Counted from the stretch's first letter, positions 1-13,005 are shown. The stretch: 64,000 nucleotides of DNA from Staphylococcus argenteus (GCF_000236925.1 NC_016941.1:558001-622000), one strand, 5' to 3'. The notes: generated by a model not told the origin, from the letters alone. Program-made: numbers and translations.

Positions 1-270
1 GTAAAAGAAAGTAATGCTTTAACTGCGGTAGAAAATGAAAGTTTAGACTTTGTATTGACTAATCCACCGATAAGGGCAGGTAAAGAGACTGTACATCGTA
101 TTTTCGAACAAGCATTTTATAAATTGGATGCAAATGGAGAACTATTTGTTGTGATACAAAAAAAACAAGGCATGCCATCTGCAAAGAAAAAAATGGAAGC
201 ACTTTTTGGAAATGTAGAGGTACTGAATAAAGATAAAGGATATTATATTCTAAGAAGTATAAAAGCTTGA
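1..270 (+). CDS. RsmC-like 16S rRNA methyltransferase, 3' end only
   Basis: The frame is open from the first base, so this is the C-terminal part of a longer gene cut by the window edge. About 20 residues in, it carries an NPPIRAGK stretch, the SAM-methyltransferase motif IV (NPP) of RsmC/YbxB-type 16S rRNA guanine-N2 methyltransferases. The tail, ending in GYYILRSIKA, is typical of the family. In staphylococci this gene sits between rplL and rpoB, and rpoB follows here after a 214-base leader. The family call is good; the exact modified base is inferred from the family. Confidence 0.8.
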   Translation, partial: VKESNALTAVENESLDFVLTNPPIRAGKETVHRIFEQAFYKLDANGELFVVIQKKQGMPSAKKKMEALFGNVEVLNKDKGYYILRSIKA

Positions 271-376
271 AAAGAATTCGATATTCTGTTATAGTTATAT
301 AATGTAAAAATTTATGTTCAATAAGTGTGTACTTTTACGTTAAATAGATAAGTTAATTAGGAATGAATATAGAATC

Positions 377-420
377 GAAAATGGTGTCATCATTAGTGTT
401 GCCGTTTTCTTTTTGTCTTT
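377..420 (+). terminator. Possible attenuator hairpin ahead of rpoB
   Basis: An 8-9 bp imperfect stem (377-385 with 401-409, containing G-T pairs) is followed by a T-rich run in the 214-base leader of rpoB. It could be a weak terminator or attenuator that sets rpoBC expression relative to the upstream genes. This is inferred from structure only. Confidence 0.35.
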
Positions 421-484
421 TTATTAATATGCTTATGTTATTTAGCTAAAAGCGGATCACATAATTTTTGAGGGGTGAATCTGT

Positions 485-3400
485 TTGGCAGGTCAAGTTG
501 TCCAATATGGAAGACATCGTAAACGTAGAAACTACGCGAGAATTTCAGAAGTATTAGAATTACCAAACTTAATAGAAATTCAAACTAAATCTTACGAGTG
601 GTTCCTTAGAGAAGGTTTAATCGAAATGTTTAGAGACATTTCGCCAATTGAAGACTTTACTGGTAATTTATCATTAGAATTTGTGGATTACCGTTTAGGA
701 GAACCAAAATATGATTTAGAAGAATCTAAAAACCGTGACGCTACTTATGCTGCACCTCTTCGTGTAAAAGTGCGTCTAATAATTAAAGAAACTGGTGAAG
801 TTAAAGAGCAAGAAGTTTTCATGGGTGATTTCCCATTAATGACTGATACTGGTACGTTCGTAATCAATGGTGCTGAACGTGTAATCGTATCTCAATTAGT
901 TCGTTCACCATCCGTTTATTTTAATGAAAAAATCGACAAAAATGGTCGCGAAAACTATGATGCAACAATAATTCCTAACCGTGGTGCATGGTTAGAATAT
1001 GAAACAGACGCAAAAGATGTAGTCTATGTTCGTATCGATAGAACACGTAAATTACCTTTAACAGTATTATTACGTGCATTAGGTTTTTCAAGTGATCAAG
1101 AAATTGTTGACCTTTTAGGTGACAATGAATATTTACGTAATACTTTAGAGAAAGATAGCACTGAAAACACTGAACAAGCGTTATTAGAAATCTATGAACG
1201 TTTACGTCCAGGTGAACCACCAACGGTTGAAAATGCTAAGAGTCTATTGTATTCACGTTTCTTCGACCCAAAACGCTATGATTTAGCAAGCGTAGGTCGT
1301 TATAAAACAAACAAAAAATTACATTTAAAACATCGTTTGTTCAATCAAAAATTAGCTGAGCCAATTGTTAATACTGAAACTGGAGAAATTGTTGTTGAAG
1401 AAGGTACGGTACTTGATCGTCGCAAACTAGATGAAATCATGGATGTTCTTGAATCAAACGCAAACAGTGAAGTGTTTGAATTACATGGTAGTGTTATTGA
1501 TGAACCTGTTGAAATTCAATCTATCAAAGTTTATGTACCTAATGATGATGAAGGTCGTACTACAACAGTTATTGGTAATGCTTTCCCTGATTCGGAAGTT
1601 AAATGTATTACGCCAGCAGATATTATCGCTTCAATGAGTTATTTCTTTAACTTATTAAGTGGTATTGGATATACAGATGATATCGACCATTTAGGTAACC
1701 GTCGATTACGTTCAGTTGGGGAATTATTACAAAACCAATTCCGTATCGGTTTATCAAGAATGGAAAGAGTTGTACGTGAAAGAATGTCAATTCAAGACAC
1801 AGAATCTATCACACCTCAACAATTAATTAATATTCGTCCTGTAATTGCATCTATTAAAGAATTCTTTGGTAGCTCTCAATTATCACAATTCATGGACCAA
1901 GCTAACCCATTAGCTGAGTTAACGCATAAACGTCGTCTATCAGCTTTAGGACCGGGTGGTTTAACACGTGAACGTGCTCAAATGGAAGTACGTGACGTTC
2001 ACTATTCTCACTATGGTCGTATGTGTCCAATTGAAACACCTGAGGGACCAAACATTGGTTTAATTAACTCATTGTCTAGTTACGCACGTGTAAATGAATT
2101 TGGATTCATTGAAACACCATACCGTAAAGTAGACTTAGATACGCATGCAATTACTGATCAAATTGACTATTTAACTGCTGACGAAGAAGATAGCTATGTG
2201 GTAGCACAAGCGAACTCTAAATTAGATGAAAATGGTCGTTTCATGGATGATGAAGTAGTTTGTCGTTTCCGTGGTAACAATACAGTTATGGCTAAAGAAA
2301 AAATGGATTACATGGATGTATCTCCTAAACAGGTAGTTTCAGCAGCGACTGCATGTATTCCATTCTTAGAAAACGATGACTCTAACCGTGCATTGATGGG
2401 TGCGAACATGCAACGTCAAGCAGTACCTTTGATGAATCCAGAAGCACCTTTTGTTGGTACTGGTATGGAACACGTTGCAGCACGTGACTCTGGTGCAGCT
2501 ATTACAGCTAAGCATAGAGGCCGTGTCGAACATGTTGAATCTAATGAAATCCTTGTACGTCGTCTTGTTGAAGAAAATGGCGTTGAACATGAAGGTGAAT
2601 TAGATCGTTATCCTTTGGCTAAATTTAAACGTTCAAACTCAGGTACATGTTACAACCAACGTCCAATCGTTGCTGTTGGAGATGTTGTTGAGTACAACGA
2701 AATCTTAGCAGATGGCCCATCTATGGAATTAGGTGAAATGGCATTAGGAAGAAACGTTGTTATCGGTTTCATGACTTGGGATGGTTATAACTATGAGGAT
2801 GCCGTAATCATGAGTGAAAGACTTGTAAAAGATGATGTATATACATCTATTCATATCGAAGAATATGAATCAGAAGCTCGTGACACTAAGTTAGGACCTG
2901 AAGAAATCACAAGAGATATTCCTAATGTTTCTGAAAGTGCACTTAAAAACTTGGATGATCGTGGTATCGTTTATGTTGGTGCAGAAGTTAAAGATGGAGA
3001 TATTTTAGTTGGTAAAGTAACGCCTAAAGGTGTGACTGAATTAACTGCTGAAGAAAGATTACTACATGCAATCTTTGGTGAAAAAGCACGTGAAGTTAGA
3101 GATACTTCATTACGTGTTCCTCACGGTGCTGGTGGTATCGTTCTTGATGTAAAAGTGTTTAATCGTGAAGAGGGTGATGATACGTTATCACCTGGTGTAA
3201 ACCAATTAGTACGCGTATACATCGTTCAAAAACGTAAAATTCATGTTGGTGACAAAATGTGTGGTCGACATGGTAACAAAGGTGTAATCTCTAAGATTGT
3301 TCCTGAAGAAGACATGCCTTACTTACCAGATGGGCGTCCAATTGATATCATGTTAAACCCACTTGGTGTACCATCTCGTATGAATATCGGACAAGTATTA

Positions 3401-4036
3401 GAGCTACACTTAGGTATGGCTGCTAAAAATCTTGGTATTCATGTTGCATCACCTGTATTCGATGGTGCCAACGATGACGACGTATGGTCAACGATTGAAG
3501 AAGCTGGTATGGCTCGTGATGGTAAAACTGTACTTTATGATGGACGTACAGGTGAGCCTTTTGACAATCGTATTTCAGTAGGTGTTATGTACATGTTGAA
3601 ACTTGCGCACATGGTTGATGATAAATTACATGCACGTTCAACAGGACCATACTCATTAGTTACACAACAACCACTTGGTGGTAAAGCACAATTCGGTGGA
3701 CAACGTTTCGGTGAGATGGAGGTATGGGCACTTGAGGCATATGGTGCTGCATACACATTACAAGAAATCTTAACTTATAAATCTGATGATACAGTAGGAC
3801 GTGTGAAAACATACGAAGCTATTGTTAAAGGTGAAAATATCTCTAGACCAAGTGTTCCAGAATCATTCCGAGTATTGATGAAAGAATTACAAAGTTTAGG
3901 ATTAGATGTAAAAGTTATGGATGAACAAGATAATGAAATCGAAATGACAGACGTTGACGACGATGATGTTGTAGAACGTAAAGTAGATTTACAACAAAAC
4001 GATGCTCCTGAAACACAAAAAGAAGTTACTGATTAA
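485..4036 (+). CDS. rpoB: DNA-directed RNA polymerase subunit beta
   Basis: This is the catalytic beta subunit of RNA polymerase, 1183 aa, the usual staphylococcal length. The start is TTG, placed 7-8 bases after a GAGGGGTG ribosome site. The rifampicin-binding cluster is intact: G462-S-S-Q-L-S-Q468-F-M-D471-Q-A-N474-P-L-A477-E-L-T-H481, followed by [11 protein letters not shown]. Known S. aureus rifampicin-resistance positions Q468, D471, A477, H481 and S486 all read as wild type. The beta C-terminus ([21 protein letters not shown]) is present, followed by an acidic tail. It forms an operon with rpoC 138 bases downstream. Confidence 0.98.
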   Translation: MAGQVVQYGRHRKRRNYARISEVLELPNLIEIQTKSYEWFLREGLIEMFRDISPIEDFTGNLSLEFVDYRLGEPKYDLEESKNRDATYAAPLRVKVRLIIKETGEVKEQEVFMGDFPLMTDTGTFVINGAERVIVSQLVRSPSVYFNEKIDKNGRENYDATIIPNRGAWLEYETDAKDVVYVRIDRTRKLPLTVLLRALGFSSDQEIVDLLGDNEYLRNTLEKDSTENTEQALLEIYERLRPGEPPTVENAKSLLYSRFFDPKRYDLASVGRYKTNKKLHLKHRLFNQKLAEPIVNTETGEIVVEEGTVLDRRKLDEIMDVLESNANSEVFELHGSVIDEPVEIQSIKVYVPNDDEGRTTTVIGNAFPDSEVKCITPADIIASMSYFFNLLSGIGYTDDIDHLGNRRLRSVGELLQNQFRIGLSRMERVVRERMSIQDTESITPQQLINIRPVIASIKEFFGSSQLSQFMDQANPLAELTHKRRLSALGPGGLTRERAQMEVRDVHYSHYGRMCPIETPEGPNIGLINSLSSYARVNEFGFIETPYRKVDLDTHAITDQIDYLTADEEDSYVVAQANSKLDENGRFMDDEVVCRFRGNNTVMAKEKMDYMDVSPKQVVSAATACIPFLENDDSNRALMGANMQRQAVPLMNPEAPFVGTGMEHVAARDSGAAITAKHRGRVEHVESNEILVRRLVEENGVEHEGELDRYPLAKFKRSNSGTCYNQRPIVAVGDVVEYNEILADGPSMELGEMALGRNVVIGFMTWDGYNYEDAVIMSERLVKDDVYTSIHIEEYESEARDTKLGPEEITRDIPNVSESALKNLDDRGIVYVGAEVKDGDILVGKVTPKGVTELTAEERLLHAIFGEKAREVRDTSLRVPHGAGGIVLDVKVFNREEGDDTLSPGVNQLVRVYIVQKRKIHVGDKMCGRHGNKGVISKIVPEEDMPYLPDGRPIDIMLNPLGVPSRMNIGQVLELHLGMAAKNLGIHVASPVFDGANDDDVWSTIEEAGMARDGKTVLYDGRTGEPFDNRISVGVMYMLKLAHMVDDKLHARSTGPYSLVTQQPLGGKAQFGGQRFGEMEVWALEAYGAAYTLQEILTYKSDDTVGRVKTYEAIVKGENISRPSVPESFRVLMKELQSLGLDVKVMDEQDNEIEMTDVDDDDVVERKVDLQQNDAPETQKEVTD

Positions 4037-4066
4037 TACGCAATTTACAAAATTCGGCAACAAAGA

Positions 4067-4102
4067 TACTAAACTGAATAATATAAATGATTCAGTTTAG
4101 TA
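4067..4102 (+). other. Perfect 13-bp inverted repeat between rpoB and rpoC
   Basis: Arms at 4067-4079 and 4090-4102 pair perfectly around a 10-base loop, followed by only a short T run. It lies 31 bases after the rpoB stop codon. The weak tail suggests an RNA processing or mRNA-stability hairpin rather than a full terminator, since rpoC must be co-transcribed. Confidence 0.6.
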
Positions 4103-4174
4103 CTTTTAGCCATTTTAAATAAATGCAAATCAATCAAATAGCACAGCTAATCTAAATTGAAGGAGGTAGGCTCC

Positions 4175-7100
4175 TTGATTGATGTAAATAATTTCCATTA
4201 TATGAAAATAGGCTTAGCTTCACCTGAAAAAATCCGCTCATGGTCATTTGGTGAGGTTAAAAAACCTGAAACAATCAACTACCGTACATTAAAACCTGAA
4301 AAAGATGGTCTATTCTGTGAAAGAATTTTCGGACCTACAAAAGACTGGGAATGTAGTTGTGGTAAATACAAACGTGTTCGCTACAAAGGCATGGTCTGTG
4401 ACAGATGTGGTGTTGAAGTAACTAAATCTAAAGTACGTCGTGAAAGAATGGGACACATTGAACTTGCTGCTCCAGTTTCACACATTTGGTATTTCAAAGG
4501 GATTCCAAGTCGTATGGGATTGTTGCTTGATATGTCACCAAGAGCATTAGAAGAAGTTATTTACTTTGCTTCTTATGTTGTTGTAGATCCAGGTCCAACT
4601 GGCTTAGAAAAGAAAACTTTATTATCTGAAGCTGAATTCAGAGAATACTATGATAAATACCCTGGTCAATTTGTTGCTAAAATGGGTGCAGAAGGTATCA
4701 AAGATTTACTTGAAGAGATTGATCTAGACGAAGAACTTAAATTATTGCGTGACGAGTTAGAATCAGCTACTGGACAAAGACTTACTCGTGCAATTAAACG
4801 TTTAGAAGTTGTTGAATCATTCCGTAACTCAGGTAATAAACCTTCATGGATGATTTTAGACGTACTTCCAATCATCCCGCCAGAAATTCGTCCAATGGTT
4901 CAATTAGATGGAGGACGTTTCGCAACAAGTGACTTAAATGATTTATACCGTCGTGTAATAAACCGAAATAATCGTTTAAAACGTTTATTAGATTTAGGTG
5001 CACCTGGTATTATCGTTCAAAATGAAAAACGTATGTTACAAGAAGCAGTTGATGCTTTAATTGACAATGGTCGTCGTGGACGTCCAGTTACTGGTCCAGG
5101 TAACCGTCCGTTGAAATCTTTATCACATATGTTAAAAGGTAAACAAGGTCGTTTCCGTCAAAACTTACTTGGTAAGCGTGTTGACTATTCAGGTCGTTCG
5201 GTTATCGCTGTAGGTCCAAGCTTAAAAATGTATCAATGTGGTTTACCTAAAGAAATGGCACTTGAGCTATTTAAACCTTTTGTTATGAAAGAATTAGTTC
5301 AACGTGAAATTGCTACTAACATTAAAAATGCTAAGAGTAAAATCGAACGCATGGATGACGAAGTATGGGATGTTTTAGAAGAAGTGATTAGAGAACACCC
5401 AGTTTTACTTAACCGTGCGCCAACACTTCACAGATTAGGTATTCAAGCATTTGAACCGACATTAGTTGAAGGTCGTGCAATTCGTCTTCATCCACTTGTA
5501 ACAACAGCTTATAATGCTGACTTTGATGGTGACCAAATGGCTGTTCACGTTCCGTTATCAAAAGAAGCTCAAGCTGAAGCAAGAATGTTAATGTTAGCTG
5601 CACAAAACATCTTGAATCCTAAAGATGGTAAACCAGTAGTAACACCATCTCAGGATATGGTACTTGGTAACTATTACCTTACTTTAGAAAGAAAAGATGC
5701 AGTAAATACAGGTGCAATCTTTAATAATACAAATGAAGTATTAAAAGCATATGCAAATGGATTTGTTCATTTACACACAAGAATTGGTGTACATGCAAGC
5801 TCATTTAACAATCCTACATTTACTGAAGAACAAAACAAAAAGATTCTTGCTACTTCAGTAGGTAAAATTATTTTCAATGAAATTATTCCAGATTCATTCG
5901 CTTATATAAATGAACCTACGCAAGAAAACTTAGAAAGAAAAACACCTGATAGATATTTCATCGATCCTACGACATTAGGAGAAGGTGGCTTAAAAGAATA
6001 CTTTGACAAAGAAGAGTTAATTGAACCATTCAATAAAAAATTCTTAGGTAATATCATTGCCGAAGTATTCAATAGATTTAGTATCACTGATACATCAATG
6101 ATGTTAGACCGTATGAAAGACTTAGGTTTCAAATTCTCATCTAAAGCTGGTATTACAGTAGGTGTTGCTGATATCGTTGTATTACCTGATAAGCAACAAA
6201 TCCTTGATGAACATGAAAAACTAGTCGACAGAATTACAAAACAATTCAATCGTGGTTTAATCACTGAAGAAGAAAGATATAATGCAGTTGTTGAAATTTG
6301 GACAGATGCAAAAGATCAAATACAAGGTGAATTGATGCAATCACTTGATAAAACAAACCCAATCTTCATGATGAGTGATTCAGGTGCCCGTGGTAACGCT
6401 TCTAACTTTACACAATTAGCTGGTATGCGTGGTTTAATGGCTGCGCCATCAGGTAAAATTATCGAGTTACCAATTACATCTTCATTCCGTGAAGGTTTAA
6501 CAGTACTTGAGTACTTCATCTCAACTCACGGTGCGCGTAAAGGTCTTGCCGATACAGCACTTAAAACAGCTGACTCAGGATATCTTACTCGTCGTCTTGT
6601 TGACGTGGCACAAGATGTTATTGTTCGTGAAGAAGACTGTGGTACAGATAGAGGTTTATTAGTTTCTGATATTAAAGAAGGTACAGAAATGATTGAGCCA
6701 TTTATCGAACGTATCGAAGGTCGTTATTCTAAAGAAACAATTCGTCATCCTGAAACTGATGAAGTAATCATTCGTCCTGACGAATTAATTACACCTGAAA
6801 TCGCTAAGAAAATTACAGATGCTGGCATCGAACAAATGTATATCCGTTCAGCCTTTACATGTAATGCGAGACACGGTGTTTGTGAAAAATGTTACGGTAA
6901 AAACCTTGCGACTGGTGAAAAGGTTGAAGTTGGTGAAGCAGTTGGTACAATCGCTGCACAATCAATTGGTGAACCAGGTACGCAGCTTACAATGCGTACA
7001 TTCCATACAGGTGGGGTAGCCGGTAGCGATATCACTCAAGGTCTTCCTCGTATCCAAGAAATTTTCGAAGCACGTAACCCTAAAGGTCAAGCAGTGATTA

Positions 7101-7798
7101 CGGAAATCGAAGGGGTAGTTGAAGATATTAAATTAGCAAAAGATAGACAACAAGAAATTGTTGTAAAAGGTGCTAATGAAACAAGATCATACCTAGCTTC
7201 AGGTACTTCAAGAATTATTGTAGAAATCGGTCAACCAGTACAACGTGGTGAAGTATTAACTGAAGGTTCTATTGAACCTAAGAATTACTTATCAGTTGCT
7301 GGATTAAATGCTACTGAAAGCTACTTATTAAAAGAAGTACAAAAAGTTTACCGTATGCAAGGGGTAGAAATCGACGACAAACACGTCGAGGTTATGGTTA
7401 GACAAATGTTACGTAAAGTAAGAATTATTGAAGCAGGTGATACGAAGTTATTACCAGGTTCATTAGTAGATATTCATAACTTTACAGATGCAAACAGAGA
7501 AGCATTTAAACACCGTAAGCGTCCAGCAACAGCTAAACCAGTATTACTAGGTATTACGAAAGCATCACTTGAAACAGAAAGTTTCTTATCTGCAGCATCA
7601 TTCCAAGAAACAACTAGAGTACTTACAGATGCAGCGATTAAAGGTAAACGTGATGACTTACTAGGTCTTAAAGAAAACGTAATTATTGGTAAATTAATTC
7701 CAGCAGGTACTGGTATGAGACGTTATAGTGACGTTAAATACGAAAAGACTGCTAAACCAGTTGCTGAAGTTGAAACTCAAACAGAAGTGACTGAATAA
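4175..7798 (+). CDS. rpoC: DNA-directed RNA polymerase subunit beta'
   Basis: This is the beta' subunit, 1207 aa from a TTG start that follows a strong AAGGAGG site by 9 bases; an upstream ATG at 4157 overlaps that site and is unlikely. The N-terminal zinc site CSCGKYKR...CDRCGVEV lies around residues 60-85. The absolutely conserved catalytic NADFDGD motif is at residues 447-453, whose three Asp hold the active-site magnesium. The trigger-loop and bridge-helix region ([19 protein letters not shown]) is intact, and a second zinc site has Cys in [13 protein letters not shown]. It ends with a hairpin terminator at 7806. Confidence 0.98.
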   Translation: MIDVNNFHYMKIGLASPEKIRSWSFGEVKKPETINYRTLKPEKDGLFCERIFGPTKDWECSCGKYKRVRYKGMVCDRCGVEVTKSKVRRERMGHIELAAPVSHIWYFKGIPSRMGLLLDMSPRALEEVIYFASYVVVDPGPTGLEKKTLLSEAEFREYYDKYPGQFVAKMGAEGIKDLLEEIDLDEELKLLRDELESATGQRLTRAIKRLEVVESFRNSGNKPSWMILDVLPIIPPEIRPMVQLDGGRFATSDLNDLYRRVINRNNRLKRLLDLGAPGIIVQNEKRMLQEAVDALIDNGRRGRPVTGPGNRPLKSLSHMLKGKQGRFRQNLLGKRVDYSGRSVIAVGPSLKMYQCGLPKEMALELFKPFVMKELVQREIATNIKNAKSKIERMDDEVWDVLEEVIREHPVLLNRAPTLHRLGIQAFEPTLVEGRAIRLHPLVTTAYNADFDGDQMAVHVPLSKEAQAEARMLMLAAQNILNPKDGKPVVTPSQDMVLGNYYLTLERKDAVNTGAIFNNTNEVLKAYANGFVHLHTRIGVHASSFNNPTFTEEQNKKILATSVGKIIFNEIIPDSFAYINEPTQENLERKTPDRYFIDPTTLGEGGLKEYFDKEELIEPFNKKFLGNIIAEVFNRFSITDTSMMLDRMKDLGFKFSSKAGITVGVADIVVLPDKQQILDEHEKLVDRITKQFNRGLITEEERYNAVVEIWTDAKDQIQGELMQSLDKTNPIFMMSDSGARGNASNFTQLAGMRGLMAAPSGKIIELPITSSFREGLTVLEYFISTHGARKGLADTALKTADSGYLTRRLVDVAQDVIVREEDCGTDRGLLVSDIKEGTEMIEPFIERIEGRYSKETIRHPETDEVIIRPDELITPEIAKKITDAGIEQMYIRSAFTCNARHGVCEKCYGKNLATGEKVEVGEAVGTIAAQSIGEPGTQLTMRTFHTGGVAGSDITQGLPRIQEIFEARNPKGQAVITEIEGVVEDIKLAKDRQQEIVVKGANETRSYLASGTSRIIVEIGQPVQRGEVLTEGSIEPKNYLSVAGLNATESYLLKEVQKVYRMQGVEIDDKHVEVMVRQMLRKVRIIEAGDTKLLPGSLVDIHNFTDANREAFKHRKRPATAKPVLLGITKASLETESFLSAASFQETTRVLTDAAIKGKRDDLLGLKENVIIGKLIPAGTGMRRYSDVKYEKTAKPVAEVETQTEVTE

Positions 7799-7805
7799 CA
7801 TTTAT

Positions 7806-7843
7806 ATAACAGAGGCTAATTCGTTAGCCTCTTGTTATTTTTA
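7806..7843 (+). terminator. rpoC terminator
   Basis: Stem AGAGGCTAA/TTAGCCTCT with a TTCG tetraloop, extended by ATAAC/GTTAT with one bulge and followed by TTTTT. It separates rpoBC from the ribosomal-protein genes. Confidence 0.85.
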
Positions 7844-7934
7844 TGTAAATTATTTGATTTAATGTTGACGAATTCTGTTGTTCAATGTTAATATATTAAA
7901 AGTTGATGCAAGCAGAACTTTGGAGGATAAGTTA

Positions 7935-8189
7935 TTGTCTAAGGAAAAAGTTGCACGCTTTAACAAACAACATTTTGTAGTTGGTCTTAAAGAAACGCTT
8001 AAAGCGTTAAAGAAGGATCAAGTTACATCTTTGATTATTGCTAAAGACGTAGAAGTATATTTAATGACTCGCGTGTTAAGCCAAATCAATCAGAAAAATA
8101 TACCTGTATCATTTTTCGAAAGCAAGCATGCTTTAGGCAAATATGTAGGTATTAATGTCAATGCGACAATTGTTGCATTGATTAAATGA
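7935..8189 (+). CDS. rplGB: L7Ae-family ribosomal protein (YbxF/RplGB)
   Basis: This 84-aa protein belongs to the L7Ae/L30e/S12e/Gadd45 family, which binds K-turn RNA; the B. subtilis homologue YbxF occupies the same position before rpsL. The start is TTG at 7935, 9 bases after a TGGAGGAT site; a longer in-frame extension upstream has no ribosome site. The body shows the family pattern, with a [17 protein letters not shown]-terminus and a SLIIAKDVE strand. The exact RNA partner is not known from the sequence. Confidence 0.9.
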   Translation: MSKEKVARFNKQHFVVGLKETLKALKKDQVTSLIIAKDVEVYLMTRVLSQINQKNIPVSFFESKHALGKYVGINVNATIVALIK

Positions 8190-8287
8190 GAATTAGTAAG
8201 TATCTTTACTTACTAAATTTTATTTAACTTAAAAATGAACCACCTGGATGTGTGGGATTAAAAAGTGAAGAGAGGAGGACATATCAC

Positions 8288-8701
8288 ATGCCAACTATTA
8301 ACCAATTAGTACGTAAACCAAGACAAAGCAAAATCAAAAAATCAGATTCTCCAGCTTTAAATAAAGGTTTCAACAGTAAAAAGAAAAAATTTACTGACTT
8401 GAACTCACCACAAAAACGTGGTGTTTGTACTCGTGTAGGTACAATGACACCTAAAAAACCTAACTCAGCGTTACGTAAATATGCACGTGTGCGTTTATCA
8501 AACAACATTGAAATCAACGCATACATCCCTGGTATCGGACATAACTTACAAGAACACAGTGTTGTACTTGTACGTGGTGGACGTGTAAAAGACTTACCAG
8601 GTGTGCGTTACCATATCGTACGTGGTGCACTTGATACTTCAGGTGTTGACGGACGTAGACAAGGTCGTTCATTATACGGAACTAAAAAACCTAAAAACTA
8701 A
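8288..8701 (+). CDS. rpsL: 30S ribosomal protein S12
   Basis: S12, 137 aa, is part of the decoding centre. The start at MPTINQLV follows an AGAGGAGG site; an in-frame upstream extension is not supported. The loops [11 protein letters not shown] and [13 protein letters not shown] are intact. K56 and K101, where streptomycin-resistance substitutions arise in S. aureus, are both Lys. It is the first gene of the str operon: rpsL-rpsG-fusA-tuf. Confidence 0.98.
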
Positions 8702-8766
8702 GCATTTAGTTCATAGCTAAATCTTACAATTAAAATATTTAATATAAGGAAGGGAGGATTTACATT

Positions 8767-9237
8767 ATGCCTCGTAAAGGATCAGTACCTAAAAGAGACG
8801 TATTACCAGATCCAATTCATAACTCAAAGTTAGTAACTAAATTAATTAACAAAATTATGTTAGATGGTAAACGTGGAACAGCACAAAGAATTCTTTATTC
8901 AGCATTCGACTTAGTTGAACAACGCAGTGGTCGTGATGCATTAGAAGTTTTCGAAGAAGCAATCAACAACATTATGCCAGTATTAGAAGTTAAAGCTCGT
9001 CGTGTAGGTGGTTCTAACTATCAAGTACCTGTAGAAGTTCGTCCAGAACGTCGTACTACTTTAGGATTACGTTGGTTAGTTAACTATGCACGTCTTCGTG
9101 GTGAAAAAACGATGGAAGATCGTTTAGCTAACGAAATTTTAGATGCAGCAAATAATACAGGTGGTGCCGTTAAGAAACGTGAGGACACTCACAAAATGGC
9201 TGAAGCAAACAAAGCATTTGCTCACTACCGTTGGTAA
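8767..9237 (+). CDS. rpsG: 30S ribosomal protein S7
   Basis: S7, 156 aa, organises the head of the 30S subunit. It begins [16 protein letters not shown] and contains the family signature around [22 protein letters not shown]. An AAGGGAGG ribosome site precedes the ATG. It lies 65 bases after rpsL and 122 before fusA in the same operon. Confidence 0.98.
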
Positions 9238-9359
9238 GATAAAAGCTTTTACCCTGAGTGTGTTCTATATTAATGATTTATCATTAAGCGTTCATGCTTA
9301 GGGCATCGCCATATCTATCGTATTTATTCAGTAATATAAACTGGAAGGAGAAAAAATAC

Positions 9360-11441
9360 ATGGCTAGAGAATTTTCATTAGAAAAAACTCGTAATATCGG
9401 TATCATGGCTCACATCGATGCTGGTAAAACGACTACGACTGAACGTATTCTTTATTACACTGGCCGTATCCACAAAATTGGTGAAACACACGAAGGTGCT
9501 TCACAAATGGACTGGATGGAACAAGAACAAGACCGTGGTATTACTATCACATCTGCTGCAACAACAGCAGCTTGGGAAGGTCACCGTGTAAACATTATCG
9601 ATACACCTGGACACGTAGACTTCACTGTAGAAGTTGAACGTTCATTACGTGTACTTGACGGAGCAGTTACAGTACTTGATGCACAATCAGGTGTTGAACC
9701 TCAAACTGAAACAGTTTGGCGTCAGGCTACAACTTATGGTGTTCCACGTATCGTATTTGTAAACAAAATGGACAAATTAGGTGCTAACTTCGAATACTCT
9801 GTAAGTACATTACATGATCGTTTACAAGCTAACGCTGCTCCAATCCAATTACCAATTGGTGCGGAAGACGAATTCGAAGCAATCATTGACTTAGTTGAAA
9901 TGAAATGTTTCAAATATACAAATGATTTAGGTACTGAAATTGAAGAAATTGAAATTCCTGAAGATCACTTAGATAGAGCTGAAGAAGCTCGTGCTAGCTT
10001 AATCGAAGCAGTTGCAGAAACTAGCGACGAATTAATGGAAAAATATCTTGGTGACGAAGAAATTTCAGTTGCTGAATTAAAAGAAGCTATCCGCCAAGCT
10101 ACTACAAACGTAGAATTCTACCCAGTACTTTGTGGTACAGCTTTCAAAAACAAAGGTGTTCAATTAATGCTTGACGCTGTAATTGATTACTTACCTTCAC
10201 CTCTAGACGTTAAACCAATTATTGGTCACCGTGCTAGCAACCCTGAAGAAGAAGTAATTGCGAAAGCAGACGATTCAGCTGAATTTGCTGCATTAGCGTT
10301 CAAAGTTATGACTGACCCTTATGTTGGTAAGTTAACATTCTTCCGTGTGTACTCAGGTACAATGACATCTGGTTCATACGTTAAGAACTCAACTAAAGGT
10401 AAACGTGAACGTGTAGGTCGTTTATTACAAATGCACGCTAACTCACGTCAAGAAATCGATACTGTATACTCTGGAGATATCGCTGCTGCGGTAGGTCTTA
10501 AAGATACAGGTACTGGTGATACTTTATGTGGTGAGAAAAATGACATTATCTTGGAATCAATGGAATTCCCAGAGCCAGTTATTCACTTATCAGTAGAACC
10601 AAAATCTAAAGCTGACCAAGATAAAATGACTCAAGCTTTAGTTAAATTACAAGAAGAAGACCCAACATTCCATGCACACACTGACGAAGAAACTGGACAA
10701 GTTATCATCGGTGGTATGGGTGAGCTTCACTTAGACATCTTAGTAGACCGTATGAAGAAAGAATTCAACGTTGAATGTAACGTAGGTGCTCCAATGGTTT
10801 CATATCGTGAAACTTTCAAATCATCTGCACAAGTTCAAGGTAAATTCTCTCGTCAATCTGGTGGTCGTGGTCAATACGGTGATGTTCATATTGAATTCAC
10901 ACCAAACGAAACAGGCGCAGGTTTCGAATTCGAAAACGCTATCGTTGGTGGTGTAGTTCCTCGTGAATACATTCCATCAGTTGAAGCTGGTCTTAAAGAT
11001 GCTATGGAAAATGGTGTCTTAGCAGGTTATCCATTAATTGATGTTAAAGCTAAATTATATGATGGTTCATACCATGATGTCGATTCATCTGAAATGGCCT
11101 TCAAAATTGCTGCATCATTAGCACTTAAAGAAGCTGCTAAAAAATGTGATCCTGTTATCTTAGAACCAATGATGAAAGTAACAATCGAAATGCCTGAAGA
11201 ATACATGGGTGACATCATGGGTGACGTAACATCTCGTCGTGGACGTGTTGATGGTATGGAACCACGTGGTAATGCACAAGTTGTTAACGCTTATGTACCA
11301 CTTTCAGAAATGTTCGGTTATGCAACATCATTACGTTCTAACACTCAAGGTCGCGGTACTTACACTATGTACTTCGATCACTACGCTGAAGTTCCAAAAT
11401 CAATCGCTGAAGATATTATCAAGAAAAATAAAGGTGAATAA
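9360..11441 (+). CDS. fusA: Translation elongation factor G
   Basis: EF-G, 693 aa, is the GTPase that drives ribosomal translocation. The start at 9360 follows GGAAGGAG; a longer in-frame reading from 9294 lacks a ribosome site. G1 [15 protein letters not shown] (about residues 18-32), switch [10 protein letters not shown] and NKMD are present. Residues tied to fusidic-acid resistance in S. aureus (F88, V90, H457, L461) read as wild type. Domain IV contains the conserved GGRGQYGDV loop. Confidence 0.98.
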   Translation: MAREFSLEKTRNIGIMAHIDAGKTTTTERILYYTGRIHKIGETHEGASQMDWMEQEQDRGITITSAATTAAWEGHRVNIIDTPGHVDFTVEVERSLRVLDGAVTVLDAQSGVEPQTETVWRQATTYGVPRIVFVNKMDKLGANFEYSVSTLHDRLQANAAPIQLPIGAEDEFEAIIDLVEMKCFKYTNDLGTEIEEIEIPEDHLDRAEEARASLIEAVAETSDELMEKYLGDEEISVAELKEAIRQATTNVEFYPVLCGTAFKNKGVQLMLDAVIDYLPSPLDVKPIIGHRASNPEEEVIAKADDSAEFAALAFKVMTDPYVGKLTFFRVYSGTMTSGSYVKNSTKGKRERVGRLLQMHANSRQEIDTVYSGDIAAAVGLKDTGTGDTLCGEKNDIILESMEFPEPVIHLSVEPKSKADQDKMTQALVKLQEEDPTFHAHTDEETGQVIIGGMGELHLDILVDRMKKEFNVECNVGAPMVSYRETFKSSAQVQGKFSRQSGGRGQYGDVHIEFTPNETGAGFEFENAIVGGVVPREYIPSVEAGLKDAMENGVLAGYPLIDVKAKLYDGSYHDVDSSEMAFKIAASLALKEAAKKCDPVILEPMMKVTIEMPEEYMGDIMGDVTSRRGRVDGMEPRGNAQVVNAYVPLSEMFGYATSLRSNTQGRGTYTMYFDHYAEVPKSIAEDIIKKNKGE

Positions 11442-11584
11442 TATAACTTGTTTTGACTAGCTAGCCTAGGTTAAAATACAAGGTGAGCTTAATTCTAAGC
11501 TATCATCTTTATAGTTTGATTTTTTGGGGTGAATGCATTATAAAAGAATTGTAAAATTCTTTTTGCAATCGCTATAAATGATCT

Positions 11585-11613
11585 TCTCATGATGGTGAGA
11601 AACTATCATGAGA
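11585..11613 (+). promoter_or_regulatory. Stem-loop in the tuf leader
   Basis: A 12-bp stem (11585-11596 with 11602-11613, one G-U pair, 5-base loop) stands in the 218-base gap between fusA and tuf, 46 bases before the tuf start. There is no T run, so it is more likely a leader element that affects stability or processing of the abundant tuf message. Confidence 0.45.
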
Positions 11614-11659
11614 GATAAATTTAAATATTATTTTTAATCAGAATAGGAGAGATTTTATA

Positions 11660-12844
11660 ATGGCAAAAGAAAAATTCGATCGTTCTAAAGAACATGCCAA
11701 TATCGGTACTATCGGTCACGTTGACCATGGTAAAACTACTTTAACAGCAGCTATCGCTACTGTATTAGCTAAAAATGGTGACTCAGTTGCACAATCATAT
11801 GACATGATTGACAACGCTCCAGAAGAAAAAGAACGTGGTATCACAATCAATACTTCTCACATTGAGTACCAAACTGACAAACGTCACTACGCTCACGTTG
11901 ACTGCCCAGGACACGCTGACTACGTTAAAAACATGATCACTGGTGCTGCTCAAATGGACGGCGGTATCTTAGTAGTATCTGCTGCCGACGGCCCAATGCC
12001 ACAAACTCGTGAACACATTCTTTTATCACGTAACGTTGGTGTACCAGCATTAGTAGTATTCTTAAACAAAGTTGACATGGTTGACGATGAAGAATTATTA
12101 GAATTAGTAGAAATGGAAGTTCGTGACTTATTAAGCGAATATGACTTCCCAGGTGACGACGTACCTGTAATCGCTGGTTCAGCATTAAAAGCTTTAGAAG
12201 GCGATGCTAAATACGAAGAAAAAATCTTAGAATTAATGGAAGCTGTAGATACTTACATTCCAACTCCAGAACGTGATTCTGACAAACCATTCATGATGCC
12301 AGTTGAGGACGTATTCTCAATCACTGGTCGTGGTACTGTTGCTACAGGCCGTGTTGAACGTGGTCAAATCAAAGTTGGTGAAGAAGTTGAAATCATCGGT
12401 TTACATGACACATCTAAAACAACTGTTACAGGTGTTGAAATGTTCCGTAAATTATTAGACTATGCTGAAGCTGGTGACAACATCGGTGCATTATTACGTG
12501 GTGTTGCTCGTGAAGACGTACAACGTGGTCAAGTATTAGCTGCTCCTGGTTCAATTACACCACATACTGAATTCAAAGCAGAAGTTTACGTATTATCAAA
12601 AGACGAAGGTGGACGTCACACTCCATTCTTCTCAAACTATCGTCCACAATTCTATTTCCGTACTACTGACGTAACTGGTGTTGTACACTTACCAGAAGGT
12701 ACTGAAATGGTAATGCCTGGTGATAACGTTGAAATGACAGTAGAATTAATCGCTCCTATCGCGATTGAAGACGGTACTCGTTTCTCAATCCGTGAAGGTG
12801 GACGTACTGTAGGATCAGGCGTTGTTACTGAAATCATTAAATAA
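11660..12844 (+). CDS. tuf: Elongation factor Tu
   Basis: EF-Tu, 394 aa, delivers aminoacyl-tRNA to the ribosome. The GTPase motifs GHVDHGKT (19-26), [12 protein letters not shown] and NKVDM are present, as are the C-terminal barrel sequences [13 protein letters not shown] and [11 protein letters not shown]. The ATG follows a TAGGAGAG site. It is the last gene of the str operon, and a strong terminator starts 30 bases after its stop. Confidence 0.99.
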   Translation: MAKEKFDRSKEHANIGTIGHVDHGKTTLTAAIATVLAKNGDSVAQSYDMIDNAPEEKERGITINTSHIEYQTDKRHYAHVDCPGHADYVKNMITGAAQMDGGILVVSAADGPMPQTREHILLSRNVGVPALVVFLNKVDMVDDEELLELVEMEVRDLLSEYDFPGDDVPVIAGSALKALEGDAKYEEKILELMEAVDTYIPTPERDSDKPFMMPVEDVFSITGRGTVATGRVERGQIKVGEEVEIIGLHDTSKTTVTGVEMFRKLLDYAEAGDNIGALLRGVAREDVQRGQVLAAPGSITPHTEFKAEVYVLSKDEGGRHTPFFSNYRPQFYFRTTDVTGVVHLPEGTEMVMPGDNVEMTVELIAPIAIEDGTRFSIREGGRTVGSGVVTEIIK

Positions 12845-12873
12845 TTTCTAATTTCTTAGAATTTATATAAAAG

Positions 12874-12903
12874 AAGATCCCTCATTTGAGGGGTCTTTTT
12901 TTG
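12874..12903 (+). terminator. tuf terminator
   Basis: A 10-bp stem (12874-12883 with 12888-12897, one T-G pair) with ATTT loop and a run of seven or more T. It is a textbook rho-independent terminator. Confidence 0.9.
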
Positions 12904-13005
12904 CTTTTTAGAATACGTATACATAATCAAATATAAAATATTACTCCACACTTAATATTTATAATAAATCGCTAGTGTTAAATGTGACTGAATAATTAAG
13001 TAACT

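Noticed and set aside
1868..1930. Possible rifampicin-resistance substitutions in rpoB
   Set aside because: All cluster residues checked read as the sensitive form.
5902..6264. 120-codon minus-strand frame within rpoC
   Set aside because: It is antisense to a highly conserved gene, without start signals.
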